Shown: in pieces, positions 15,636 to 23,834 of the stretch | How positions within the stretch are numbered: the stretch's first letter is position 1 | Layout: each line of letters starts with the position of its first letter | Position numbers and translations under genes: made by a program | The notes under the pieces: generated by a model | What the model saw: the letters and a program-made list of their open reading frames with translations, nothing else | Databases searched by the model: none | Told to the model about the DNA's origin: nothing | From: Balneolaceae bacterium | Lineage (GTDB): Bacteria > Bacteroidota > Rhodothermia > Balneolales > Balneolaceae | Assembly: GCA_007134085.1 (NCBI GenBank) | Contig: SLLL01000150.1 | Location: 1-33,555, forward strand | Direction of reading: 5' to 3' | Length of the DNA stretch: 33,555 bases

Positions 15636-16010
15636 ATGGCCGGAAAGCACTCTGAAAAATTTGTACAACTTGTTGATGATGCGCTAACGCGTGTGCCGGA
15701 AATTTCAACCACTGAGCTGCAAAGGATGCTTGATGCAGGCGCAAGTTTTATCTTGATTGATACCCGCGAAAAAGATGAGTTTGATGAAGGCAGGCTGCCC
15801 GGTGCCATGCATCTTAGTAAAGGGATAATTGAACGGGATATTGAAACGGAAGTGCCCGAATACGGCCGTGAAATTGTGCTTTATTGTGGTGGAGGTTACC
15901 GTTCGGCACTGGCAGGAGATAATCTGCAAAAAATGGGATACACAAATGTAAAATCGCTGGCCGGAGGCTGGCGGGAATGGAACGAAAAGGGATTTGAAAC
16001 AGAATCGTAA
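15636..16010 (+). CDS. Rhodanese-like sulfurtransferase domain protein
   Basis: A 124-residue single-domain rhodanese in the cytoplasm. The active-site loop is CGGGYRS with catalytic Cys84, preceded by REIVLY and followed by the GYTNVKSLAGGWREW strand-helix. The first half has the ILIDTREKDEFDEGRLPGAMHLSKG signature. Such proteins carry persulfide sulfur or act in thiol chemistry; the acceptor is unknown. I chose ATG 15636 rather than the TTG that directly follows the recN stop. It lies 15 nt behind recN and 49 nt before the Tat-exported isomerase-like gene. Confidence 0.92.
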   Translation: MAGKHSEKFVQLVDDALTRVPEISTTELQRMLDAGASFILIDTREKDEFDEGRLPGAMHLSKGIIERDIETEVPEYGREIVLYCGGGYRSALAGDNLQKMGYTNVKSLAGGWREWNEKGFETES

Positions 16011-16059
16011 ACATCGATTGCTTATATTAATAAGCGGCGATAACAAAAAAAGAAGAATC

Positions 16060-17034
16060 ATGAATACCATAACCAGCGAAAACCAGCGACGCAATTTTCT
16101 TAAAAAACTGGCTGCAGGAGTGGCAGCGGGAACACTGATCCCCTTATCAGCAGTTGCTGAAAAGGCAAAATCAAAAAAGCGAATGAACAACGCAAAAAGC
16201 CCCTTTCACGTGAAGCTAGGTATTTCGAGCTATTCGTACTGGCATTTTAGCCCCGAGCGTACGCCAATTCGCCACGTTATTGAAGAAGCATCCCGGCTGG
16301 GAGTGTATGGTGTGGATATTCTGCACCGGCAGATGGAGAGTGAAGATCCCGATTATATCAAATCGCTGAAAAAGCACGCCCTCATTCACGGTGTGCACCT
16401 GAACTGCCTCTCTACCCATCAGGATTTTGTGAACCCAGATCCCGAAGAACGCCAAAAAAGTATTGACGACACAAAACGGTTTATCCGTCTTGCCCGCGAT
16501 TTGGGCGTTCCCTGCATCCGGATAAGTGCTGGGCGCTGGAATACATCCGGCTCATTTGCAGAGCTGATGGATAATCGCGGCATTGAACCGCCCATTGAAG
16601 GATATACCGAAGAGGATGGCATGAAATGGGCAATCGATTCCATCAACGAAATTATGCCAGTTGCTGAAGAGCATGGCGTAATGCTTGGCCTCGAAAACCA
16701 CTGGGGCATGACCCGCACAGCAGAAGGCCTCCTTCACATTATGAATGCTGTTGATTCACCCTGGCTGCGCGTACTGATGGATACCGGTAATTTTCTAGAT
16801 GATAAATACGAGCAATTAGAAGCTATTGCACCATATACTGTATTTATTCAGGCTAAAACCTATTACGGCGGCGGACGATTCTACACGCTGGATCTTGATT
16901 ATGATCGCATTGCAAAGATTTTGCATGATGTGGATTACAAAGGGTATATCTCCATCGAATTTGAGGGGCATGCACCATCCGACGAAGCCGTTGCCGAGAG
17001 CATTGACCTGTTGAGGAATGCGTTTTCGGTTTAG
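16060..17034 (+). CDS. Tat-exported sugar phosphate isomerase/epimerase-like TIM barrel
   Basis: A 324-residue protein beginning with a twin-arginine signal (QRRNFLKKLAAGVAAGT, cleavage probably near AVAEKA), so it acts in the periplasm. The body is the xylose isomerase-like TIM barrel family: KLGISSYSYWHF, LGVYGVDILHR, VMLGLENHWG (metal Glu), RVLMDTGNF (metal Asp), FIQAKTYYGGG, and YKGYISIEFEG (metal Glu). These residues typically bind a divalent metal for sugar isomerisation or epimerisation. The frame is open upstream to 15994, but that extension overlaps the rhodanese gene and hides the Tat signal, so ATG 16060 with AGAAGAA upstream is preferred. Substrate unknown. Confidence 0.9.
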   Translation: MNTITSENQRRNFLKKLAAGVAAGTLIPLSAVAEKAKSKKRMNNAKSPFHVKLGISSYSYWHFSPERTPIRHVIEEASRLGVYGVDILHRQMESEDPDYIKSLKKHALIHGVHLNCLSTHQDFVNPDPEERQKSIDDTKRFIRLARDLGVPCIRISAGRWNTSGSFAELMDNRGIEPPIEGYTEEDGMKWAIDSINEIMPVAEEHGVMLGLENHWGMTRTAEGLLHIMNAVDSPWLRVLMDTGNFLDDKYEQLEAIAPYTVFIQAKTYYGGGRFYTLDLDYDRIAKILHDVDYKGYISIEFEGHAPSDEAVAESIDLLRNAFSV

Positions 17035-17056
17035 TTTTGGTTGATAAGGCAAAAGT

Positions 17057-17173
17057 AAAAGTGAAACGGCAGACATGAGATACGTATTCCTATAATTAAG
17101 TCCTGATAAATAATTCTAAATGAAGTTCAGAAATACGTACGATTAAATTTTTCACGTCTGCCGTTTCACTTTT
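17057..17173. repeat. 117-bp element with 18-bp perfect inverted ends
   Basis: GTCTGCCGTTTCACTTTT (17156-17173) is the exact reverse complement of 17057-17074. Inside, TACGTATT (17081-17088) and AATACGTA (17132-17139) form a second inverted pair. It fills the gap between two convergent genes. It could be a small miniature inverted-repeat element or a remnant of one, or a structured 3' UTR. I saw no clear target-site duplication and no second copy in this window. Confidence 0.65.
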
Positions 17174-17190
17174 TCCGTTATTCCCACTGT

Positions 17191-18606
17191 CTAAATCGTT
17201 GGCCTTGCAATCTGAAAAGGGATGTCCTGATATGCCGGTTCAATCAATAAAATATTGCCAGACGGGCATCCGCTTCCCCTGTTTCCACTTGGGCCGTTAT
17301 ATGTTGCAATGGAAACAGATCTGTCTCTCGACCACCGTAGAAATGATATTTCTCCACCAACATTTATTGCTGCTCCCAGAGATGATGACATACACCATTC
17401 GGCATCGGTATTAAAAGTAACATTAAATACAAGTTCTGCACTCGCGGTACCAAATATTGCGGCAGTAGCTACGCCCGGGCGACCAATCCCAAATGTAATT
17501 CGGGGTGCATCAAAGTCGAATCCGATACCGGACGTGTTGGAGGCTTCAAATCGTAATTCAGGGCCATCAGTTGAAAACCGTTTGATCTCTCCCTGGGCGG
17601 CGAAAGCACCATCAGGATTACGTCCCACCGCCACATCGGCTGTTGCTGAGAATCCGGCTGTAGCTTCAAGCTCGGCACTGGCACGCGTAATGGATGAGCG
17701 TACCTGATAGCGCACAGTAACCGCAGCAAAAGCAGGTATTGGGCCAATTGTAAACGGGAAAACAAGGAGTGCATTGGGATTGATAGTGTCTGACCCACGT
17801 GAACCGGAAATTTTTAAACCGCTGGTTACATCCATCTGAATATTGTTAAAGAAAACTCCAATGGCTGGATCGGGATCTTCTGCATCGCGGGTAAGCTGAA
17901 TGGCACCATCAGCAGTTAGGCCTGAAACAACACCTGATAAGGAAGCTTCCACTGCGCCAACAGTTGAGGTTAAACCGAGATTTACTGTGCCTCCGGAGCT
18001 GGCAGACATTTTAAAATTATAGCCATCGGCACCAGTGGAGAAATCAAACCCGTTTTCAGTGATTGTAAATGTGGTGCTTCCTGCCAAAACACCGTAATAG
18101 TCATCATCTGCATATTTGTTGGCATTTGGGCCAGATGGGGTAATACCAATCGCCCTGCCTCTTGATCCGGCAGTGAGATCGTGCCGGAATTGTATATCGG
18201 CCTCATCAATAGCATCAGAAAATCGAGCCCACTCTGTAGTAACAGCTACTACACTGCCCTGCTCTTGTATGGCCAGTATATTAAAGATACCAAGCTGAGG
18301 CCAAACAACGATGTCGCCAACGCTAAGCCCGTCAAGAAGAGGTGAGCCTGAGGCAATTCTGTAAACACCATCCAACACATCGAGATCTTGTACATCGCTT
18401 AACACGTCGGCTTCTTCTGCAACCACAGTGCCCGGCGCCCATTCCACATCAAACACAAGATCATCGGCCGGTGAAATCGGACCCAGTGTATCGATTACGG
18501 GGCCAATATCGAAATCAAGGTCATCAGAGCTAACGCTGTCATCGCTGCAGCCGGAAAATAGGAAGATCAAAAAAAGTGAAAGGTAAATGGGTAAAAATCG
18601 GTTCAT
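17191..18606 (-). CDS. Uncharacterised 471-residue lipoprotein
   Basis: The signal peptide ends FLFSGC (Cys20), followed by an acidic, Asp/Ser-rich linker (about 21-50). Residues about 55-150 look like a small beta domain (GVYRIASGSPLLDGLSVGDIVVWPQLGIFNILAI). The remainder is beta-strand-rich, with long alternating Gly/Ala/Ser/Thr strands such as VEASLSGVVSGLTADGAIQL and TAGFSATADVAVG. Only two cysteines lie in the mature C-terminal part (AEWCMSS and GSGCPSG), possibly forming a disulfide. I do not recognise a named family. It is probably outer-membrane anchored. The gene is single, preceded by a tandem 11-bp repeat and convergent with the isomerase-like gene. Confidence 0.75.
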   Translation of the reverse strand: MNRFLPIYLSLFLIFLFSGCSDDSVSSDDLDFDIGPVIDTLGPISPADDLVFDVEWAPGTVVAEEADVLSDVQDLDVLDGVYRIASGSPLLDGLSVGDIVVWPQLGIFNILAIQEQGSVVAVTTEWARFSDAIDEADIQFRHDLTAGSRGRAIGITPSGPNANKYADDDYYGVLAGSTTFTITENGFDFSTGADGYNFKMSASSGGTVNLGLTSTVGAVEASLSGVVSGLTADGAIQLTRDAEDPDPAIGVFFNNIQMDVTSGLKISGSRGSDTINPNALLVFPFTIGPIPAFAAVTVRYQVRSSITRASAELEATAGFSATADVAVGRNPDGAFAAQGEIKRFSTDGPELRFEASNTSGIGFDFDAPRITFGIGRPGVATAAIFGTASAELVFNVTFNTDAEWCMSSSLGAAINVGGEISFLRWSRDRSVSIATYNGPSGNRGSGCPSGNILLIEPAYQDIPFQIARPTI

Positions 18607-18679
18607 GACGAAGAGTCTTTTGATTATTGGCTTTTGTGTGAGTTAAAATCCCGGGTTTAAAAAAGTACTTTAAGTTTTA

Positions 18680-18701
18680 GCAGTGCAACTGCAGTGCAAC
18701 T
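18680..18701. repeat. Tandem 11-bp repeat upstream of the lipoprotein gene
   Basis: GCAGTGCAACT occurs twice without spacer, about 75 bp upstream of the start at 18606. The period is close to one helical turn, as in paired regulator sites. The other 240 bp of the gap (18607-18867) show nothing I can name. Confidence 0.4.
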
Positions 18702-18867
18702 AAAGTGAATTTAAACCATGGTGTAAGAATCACGAAAAAATTGAATCAAAGAGATCAAATTCGCCGATAATTTCTATAAAAAGGGTAAGCGGAAAAGATT
18801 TTCATAAAAAGTTTACAACTATTTTGATGTAACTCACATAAAAATCTTTAACAAAGGTATATTCGGA

Positions 18868-20484
18868 TTAATCCTGCTTGTACTTAAAAAGATTCTCCGC
18901 ACCCACTTTCTCTTCGGCCTGGCTAAGGGCATAAGCACTGTCGAAAAGTACAATGGGGTTCTCTTCCATATCTTTGGTGATATGAGTAGAGTAACTTGTT
19001 TCAAGCTTTTTGATGATCGCTTCACTCTCATTGGGCAGCCAGCGAGCTGCGAAATAGGATACGGGCTGCTGATGAAGCTCAACACCATATTCGGCAAGCA
19101 TCCGGTGGGTAACCACATCAAATTGGAGTGCACCAACTGTACCGAGCAAAAGCTCGTTGCCAACTCCGTTTGGCACCTCAAATACGTGAACCACTCCCTC
19201 TTCAGATAACTGCTTTAATCCCTCGCGAAGCTGCTTTCGTTTGAACGGATCTTTGGTCGACACTTTCATAAAGTGCTCGGGGGTAAAGAGTGGTATCACA
19301 TTAAAGTTTACAGGTTTATCGCCGTACAGGGTAGAACCAATTCTGAAAAAACCGGGATTAAACAGGGAGACAATATCTCCGGGGAATGCTTCTTCCATAA
19401 TATGGCGCTCATCTCCCATAAGCGTGTGAGGGGTAGACATGCGCACTTTTTTTCCCGTGCCTGCATGAATTACTTCAAGCCCGCGCTTAAACTGGCCTGA
19501 TGTTATGCGAACAAAAGCCGCGCAATCCCGGTGGTCGGGATTCATATTGGCCTGCAGTTTAAATACAAAACCGCTGAATGGTTCATTTAGCGAGTGACTC
19601 TCTCCACTTTCATCACTGTACGCCTGAGGGCTTGGGGCCAGATTTTTAAAATAGTTCAGGAAAACATCCAGGCCGAAATTATTCAGTGCCGATCCGAAAA
19701 ATACAGGTGTAGCGGTGCCGGTTTTGAAAGCATCTTCATCCATAGTGGAGAACATATCTTCAATCAACATAATCTCTTCGGTGAGCTGTTCTTTTTCTGC
19801 CACAGAGAGTGAACTGTTGGCTAAACCCTCGTCAAGGGTATAGATTTCAGCGGCAGCTTTTTTTGCACCGTGTTCTTCCTTTTCGTAGAGGTGCAGCTCT
19901 TTACCGATCAAATCATAAATACCTTGAAACTTCTGGCCGTAGCCAACCGGCCAGTTAGCAGGTATCGCTTCAATACCCAGGCGGGATTCAATATTGCTTA
20001 GCACTTCAAGTGGCTCCATGCCGGGGCGGTCGCACTTGTTTACAAAAGTGATTACGGGTACCTGACGCAGTTTGCAAACTTCAAACAGCTTTTCGGTTTG
20101 ATCTTCCACGCCTTTGGCAACGTCAATCACCATAAGGCCACTATCGGCTGCAACAAGTGTGCGCAGGGTGTCTTCAGAAAAGTCTTTGTGCCCGGGTGTA
20201 TCCAGCAGGTTGTACTTGATGCCATCTTTCTCAAAACGAAGAACGGATGAGGTGACAGAAATACCCCGCTCTTTTTCGATAGCCATCCAGTCGGAAGCAG
20301 CATAGCGTGCTGCTTTTCTCTGGCGGATGGAGCCGGCTTCGTGAATGGCGCCTCCGTAAAGCAACAGCTTTTCAGTAAGAGTTGTTTTACCGGCATCAGG
20401 GTGTGAGATAATAGCGAACGTACGGCGTTTTTTCGCTTCACTGATGATTTTTTCGGGCTTTGTAATGGTATCGCTCTGGGCCAT
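18868..20484 (-). CDS. prfC: Peptide chain release factor 3 (RF3)
   Basis: A translational GTPase that removes RF1/RF2 from the ribosome after termination. The 538 residues match the family. GTPase motifs are SHPDAGKT (27-34), the switch I region GISVTSSV, DTPGHKDF (from residue 96) and NKCD (150-153). RF3-specific stretches include RQRKAARYAASDWM, ANWPVGYGQKFQGIYDL and GVVHVFEVPNGVGNELLLGTVGALQFDVV, which distinguish it from EF-G and TetM-type proteins. It is monocistronic here. A perfect 10-bp inverted repeat lies 12 nt before its start codon. Confidence 0.97.
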   Translation of the reverse strand: MAQSDTITKPEKIISEAKKRRTFAIISHPDAGKTTLTEKLLLYGGAIHEAGSIRQRKAARYAASDWMAIEKERGISVTSSVLRFEKDGIKYNLLDTPGHKDFSEDTLRTLVAADSGLMVIDVAKGVEDQTEKLFEVCKLRQVPVITFVNKCDRPGMEPLEVLSNIESRLGIEAIPANWPVGYGQKFQGIYDLIGKELHLYEKEEHGAKKAAAEIYTLDEGLANSSLSVAEKEQLTEEIMLIEDMFSTMDEDAFKTGTATPVFFGSALNNFGLDVFLNYFKNLAPSPQAYSDESGESHSLNEPFSGFVFKLQANMNPDHRDCAAFVRITSGQFKRGLEVIHAGTGKKVRMSTPHTLMGDERHIMEEAFPGDIVSLFNPGFFRIGSTLYGDKPVNFNVIPLFTPEHFMKVSTKDPFKRKQLREGLKQLSEEGVVHVFEVPNGVGNELLLGTVGALQFDVVTHRMLAEYGVELHQQPVSYFAARWLPNESEAIIKKLETSYSTHITKDMEENPIVLFDSAYALSQAEEKVGAENLFKYKQD

Positions 20485-20496
20485 CTGTAATATGTG

Positions 20497-20532
20497 CTGA
20501 ATTTTGCAAAGTCTTAAAGATACAAAATTCAG
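20497..20532 (-). promoter_or_regulatory. Perfect 10-bp inverted repeat in the prfC 5' leader
   Basis: CTGAATTTTG (20497-20506) and CAAAATTCAG (20523-20532) are exact reverse complements with a 16-nt spacer. The inner arm ends 12 nt before the prfC start codon, so in mRNA the hairpin would sit over the ribosome-binding region; on DNA it could be an operator. Confidence 0.45.
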
Positions 20533-20789
20533 GATTTTGCTACATCAATAGTGAATTATTTTTCTGTTAGGCGGCAAAACGGGCAGATAATAATCTATTT
20601 TCAGATTCTTAAAAAAATTTACATTCAGGGTAATATACCTGTATTTCATGCAGGAAAGCAGAATTGATTAAAAAGTCGTAAAATTATAGGCTGTAAAAGT
20701 GTATGTATAAATATATAAATTTTCTATTTACAAACATGTTTAATATACTTAAAACATATCGAAAATAATAACTTAAACAAATAAATATT
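20533..20789. other. Gene-free AT-rich gap between prfC and the fasciclin gene
   Basis: This strongly AT-rich interval separates divergent genes, so it must hold both promoters. Candidate but unproven promoter words near the fasciclin gene are TTGATT and TATAGG around 20663-20692. CCTG/CAGG half-sites recur near 20625-20655. I saw no small gene. Confidence 0.3.
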
Positions 20790-21212
20790 ATGTATTTAAA
20801 AAATAAAGTTTCAGCGATATTTGCAACACTGTTTGCCATGTTATTTATGGCAGGTATCAACGTAGCAGTTGCGCAGTCTGGCAACATAGTTGATGTCATT
20901 AACTCAAGTGAGGATCACACCATTTTTGCTGAATTGCTGGCTGAAACGGAGCTGGATAATGTAATTGCCCAGCAAGGGCCTTTCACTGTAGTAGCACCAA
21001 CTAATGAAGCATTTGAAGCGCTTGGAGCAGATCTCGATCAATTGAGAGCAAACCCCGATCAACTTCAAAATATAGTAATTGGGCACCTGTTTCAGGGAGA
21101 AGTTGAAGCAGCTGATGTGGAGCCGGCACTTGGTATAGCGATCGAAGAAGGTGATATTGCTGCAAGTAATGGCCTTGTGCACATTTCCAGTGAAGTTGTA
21201 ATGGGACAATAA
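20790..21212 (+). CDS. Secreted fasciclin (FAS1) domain protein
   Basis: A 140-residue protein with a cleavable signal peptide (to about AVAQS) and a single FAS1 domain. The H1 motif is GPFTVVAPTNEAFEAL, followed by the helical linker and the late strands NIVIGHLFQGEV and ASNGLVHISSEVV (usually NGxVHxIDxVLLP). FAS1 domains mediate adhesion or cell-surface interactions; single-domain secreted versions are common in Bacteroidota relatives. The domain is complete but on the short side. A strong intrinsic terminator follows about 30 nt after the stop, so the gene is monocistronic. Confidence 0.9.
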   Translation: MYLKNKVSAIFATLFAMLFMAGINVAVAQSGNIVDVINSSEDHTIFAELLAETELDNVIAQQGPFTVVAPTNEAFEALGADLDQLRANPDQLQNIVIGHLFQGEVEAADVEPALGIAIEEGDIAASNGLVHISSEVVMGQ

Positions 21213-21241
21213 ATTAGGTAGCAGCAGAATTTGATCCCACG

Positions 21242-21275
21242 AAGTCGTCTTTCCGAGAGGAAGGCGGCTTTTTCT
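21242..21275 (+). terminator. Intrinsic terminator after the fasciclin gene
   Basis: AAGTCGTCTTTC and GGAAGGCGGCTT pair over about 12 bp with several G-T pairs and a small loop, followed by TTTTTCTATTTT. Strand and position fit the end of the fasciclin transcript. Confidence 0.85.
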
Positions 21276-21280
21276 ATTTT

Positions 21281-21405
21281 GAGACAGGCTGAGCTTTATG
21301 TCTTCTCTTTTTCCAGGCTATTTCGGTATCAGAGATATTTCAATGAACTTTTCAAAAAGTCAGACGACGAACAAATTAGCGGTATTGTAAAGCCATTGGG
21401 TATGT
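21281..21405 (-). pseudogene. Decayed 3' fragment of a DUF72 gene
   Basis: About 65 bp from 21281 align without gaps, at roughly 70% identity by eye, to the 3' end of the intact DUF72 gene (from about 22038). Translated on the minus strand it gives IEIS-LIPK-stop-PGKREDIKLSL against IDVS-PMPE-W-PAERENKQLGL of the intact gene, the Trp codon having become TAG. Further upstream, in a shifted frame, IPNGFTIPLI resembles APDTFHAPAL. So a stop and a frameshift separate the remnants and no start remains. It is probably the tail of an old paralogue or duplicated copy. The alignment was done by eye. Confidence 0.55.
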
Positions 21406-21540
21406 AATTACATTTGGCTGACAAAAACCTCTTTTAATTTTAAAGTTATTACCCCTTACTTGTGATGATATATACACTTAATTTAAGAACAACTTATCAT
21501 CCAATAACTAAACTATTTCAGCAATAATATTCCTGCAATA

Positions 21541-21993
21541 ATGAAATGCTATTTAACGCTAATTGTAATTTTGATATGTAACGCATGCTCTCAATACACA
21601 GATCAGAATCCAGAAAATGGTGAACTTACTAACATAGTACATCAGGAAGACAGAGAAATGATTTCTGATGATTCAGATGTAACTATCACGAATCAATTGT
21701 TTCGTTCTGATGGGTTCAGGGCCGGCATATCAAGCGAGTGGATAGAAGCAGAAATTAATAGTGAGCTAAATTACATTTTAAACATAGAATATTGGAATAC
21801 GAATGATGAGAAACCTTTGCAATTCGAAATAATTAGTCAGGAATATTTTAATGATGAAATTGCAGGCTATTCAGGCACTTTAAAAATACCCGGCGATGAT
21901 TCAATATTCGAATTTGGATTAATTGAAGAGAGATTTAATTTGCTGTACAATGATGGGCTTTTTCAAGAGTTTTATTTTGAATGGGTGGATTAA
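21541..21993 (+). CDS. Small uncharacterised lipoprotein
   Basis: A 150-residue lipoprotein; the signal ends ICNAC (Cys16). The mature part is acidic (many Glu, Asp, Asn) and predicted largely beta (ELNYILNIEYW, PLQFEIISQEYF, DSIFEFGLIEERFNLLY). I do not recognise a family. Its base composition is more AT-rich than most neighbours. The gap before it (21213-21540) holds the fasciclin terminator and the DUF72 remnant, then about 135 bp of AT-rich sequence that must contain its promoter. Confidence 0.65.
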   Translation: MKCYLTLIVILICNACSQYTDQNPENGELTNIVHQEDREMISDDSDVTITNQLFRSDGFRAGISSEWIEAEINSELNYILNIEYWNTNDEKPLQFEIISQEYFNDEIAGYSGTLKIPGDDSIFEFGLIEERFNLLYNDGLFQEFYFEWVD

Positions 21994-22036
21994 TTCCTTT
22001 AGACGCATTAACAGAAAAGAATAACTGCAATTTGGG

Positions 22037-22903
22037 CTAAAACAGGCCGAGCTGTTTGTTTTCCCTTTCTGCCGGCCATTCCGGCATCGGTGAAACGTCA
22101 ATCAATCTTGAGAGTTCTTCATGGAAATACCTGGCTAACGCTGGTGCATGAAACGTATCGGGTGCGTGTATAAACATGTAAGGGTGCTTGGTATCTTTAA
22201 CCCAGTCAGCAATAATTATAGCCCACTCCTTTAAATAGGCTTCGTTGTTCAGCACATAGTTTGCTCCTACAAAACGAATAAAAGGATGCACTCCTGTAGA
22301 GTGAAAGCGAATCGGAGTTTTTGGTTTTTTGCGCTGAGCCTCTTTGATGGATGCATCCCCTGTTGATATTGAGTGAAGCTTGCGCGTGTCAAACACAACC
22401 CGGTTTATCCCATAACTTTTCAGTAGTGAGGTTAGATGATGCTCTTTCTTGCTCTTATCAAAATAATCGGGATGGCGAAGCTCTAAGGCGTAACTAAAAT
22501 GGTTAGGAAGCAGCTCAATTAGGTTTTCGAGCTTTTCAAATTCGTTGAAAGAGAACTGCGAGCTTAGCTGAATATGAAACGGGCCCAGCTTGGTGCGTAT
22601 TGGGTTGAAGAGTTCCAGAAATGAGAGCACATCATCATGCACATCCTTAAGCCGCTTGTAATGCGTAATACTTTGCGGGAATTTAAAACAGAATTTAAAA
22701 TCATCAGGTACCTGATCTCCCCATCTTAGAACCGTTTCGGCTGTGGGCACTCTGTAAAACGTAGTGTTCCCTTCAACAGAATTAAACACCGATGCATACT
22801 GCTGCAGAAATTGATCAGGTTTTGCATCGTGGGAGAAAAAGTTATTCGTCCACTCTTTATACCCCCAATGCGTTAAGCCGATATGGTATTTTTTTATGTA
22901 CAT
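22037..22903 (-). CDS. DUF72 family (YecE-like) protein
   Basis: A 288-residue cytoplasmic protein with the DUF72 TIM-barrel pattern: HIGLTHWGYKEWTNNFF, then FNSVEGNTTFYRVPTAETVLRW, FKFCFKFPQSITHYKRL, GPFHIQLSSQFSF, YALELRHPDYF, FIRFVGANYV, and the C-terminal FIHAPDTFHAPALARYF. The family is widespread, but no biochemical activity is firmly established. The gene is convergent with the small lipoprotein gene. A decayed fragment of a related gene lies about 630 bp beyond its 3' end. Confidence 0.9.
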   Translation of the reverse strand: MYIKKYHIGLTHWGYKEWTNNFFSHDAKPDQFLQQYASVFNSVEGNTTFYRVPTAETVLRWGDQVPDDFKFCFKFPQSITHYKRLKDVHDDVLSFLELFNPIRTKLGPFHIQLSSQFSFNEFEKLENLIELLPNHFSYALELRHPDYFDKSKKEHHLTSLLKSYGINRVVFDTRKLHSISTGDASIKEAQRKKPKTPIRFHSTGVHPFIRFVGANYVLNNEAYLKEWAIIIADWVKDTKHPYMFIHAPDTFHAPALARYFHEELSRLIDVSPMPEWPAERENKQLGLF

Positions 22904-23148
22904 AAAAATAAGTTGAGCAGGTAATTAACGAAATAATCCAGTTATTTCACTATAAATACATAATTATCTGCCCGGATAGTTCACAATAACAGGTTCTGCA
23001 CGTTTACTTTGGCTAATGAGAAATTCTATGGAGCGGTTAGGGCTTAAATTTGGTTGAAATTTAGAATAAAATAGCTCATACTACGTAGATTCTTTTTAAG
23101 CGCTGAATGGGCGTACAAGAAGTATTAAGATATAAATATCATAAGGCT

Positions 23149-23646
23149 ATGAACTCTGGCGTACTGGTTTTAAATCAGGATTATCAACCAATAAGTATCT
23201 GCTCTGTACAGAGGTCGGTAAAACTGGTTTTTCTGGAAAAAGCAGAGCTATTACATGATGCCCCCGATAAGGTTATCCGCACGGTTGATGATGAGTATTC
23301 CTATCCCTCCGTTATTCGCCTGAGAAGATATATCCGTCTGCCTTATGCCAGAATTGTGCTCTCCAGAAGAAATATTATGAAGAGAGACCATCATACATGC
23401 CAATATTGTGGAATAAAAAATGATCTTACAATAGATCATGTAATGCCAAGAAGCAGGGGTGGGCGCGACAGTTGGGAAAACCTTGTTACAGCCTGCAACC
23501 GCTGTAACGTAAGAAAGGGGAACAGAACCCCTGAGGAAGCCGGTATGCCGCTTAAAACCAAGCCGTATCGCCCGATACATATTACTTTTTTCAGAAACCT
23601 GAATGGCGGCGTTCAGGAAAACTGGAAACCTTATCTCTATATGTAA
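23149..23646 (+). CDS. HNH endonuclease family protein
   Basis: A 165-residue protein with a C-terminal HNH/beta-beta-alpha-metal domain: Cys84-x2-Cys87 (HTCQYCG) and Cys116-x2-Cys119 (CNRCN) form the zinc site, with His97 (IDHVMPRSRGG) and Asn111 (ENLVTACN) as HNH residues. The N-terminal part (GVLVLNQDYQPISICSVQRSVKLVFLEKAEL) is typical of a widespread stand-alone bacterial HNH family of unknown substrate. I prefer ATG 23149, since family members begin just before VLVLNxDYQP; ATG 23107 would add 14 residues. No restriction or phage genes are nearby. Confidence 0.9.
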   Translation: MNSGVLVLNQDYQPISICSVQRSVKLVFLEKAELLHDAPDKVIRTVDDEYSYPSVIRLRRYIRLPYARIVLSRRNIMKRDHHTCQYCGIKNDLTIDHVMPRSRGGRDSWENLVTACNRCNVRKGNRTPEEAGMPLKTKPYRPIHITFFRNLNGGVQENWKPYLYM

Positions 23647-23649
23647 TCT

Positions 23650-23700
23650 CCAGCTTTCGGTAGGCTGGCCAATTTCTGATATAATTCTTTTATAGAATTA
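23650..23700 (+). terminator. Two small hairpins after the HNH gene
   Basis: CCAGC...GCTGG (23650-23668) and a perfect 7-bp repeat TAATTCT...AGAATTA (23682-23700, 5-nt loop) follow the HNH stop. They could end its transcript, but neither has a clean T-tract, so the call is tentative. Confidence 0.35.
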
Positions 23701-23784
23701 CAGTCATTCCCAATATACAAGCTAATTATAACCTGTGGTGAGAATTAGCCCCTCGAACATGACCCTATTTATCATCCTTTTTCG

Positions 23785-23820
23785 TGTTTATGTGAACAAA
23801 GCCAAAAATTCACATAAACA
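23785..23820. promoter_or_regulatory. Perfect 12-bp inverted repeat before a lipoprotein gene
   Basis: TGTTTATGTGAA (23785-23796) and TTCACATAAACA (23809-23820) are exact reverse complements with a 12-nt spacer. The second arm ends 14 nt before the lipoprotein ATG at 23835. Likely roles are a two-fold operator or a 5' UTR hairpin. Confidence 0.6.
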
Positions 23821-23834
23821 AACGTACTGCATCT

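Noticed and set aside
17469-17798. Minus-strand open frame inside the 471-residue lipoprotein
   Set aside because: It is an alternative frame on the same strand as a gene with a clear signal peptide and lipobox, with no features of its own.
23149-23646. HNH protein as part of a restriction or homing element
   Set aside because: No methylase, intron or intein signature or second nuclease component is nearby; it looks like the common stand-alone HNH family.
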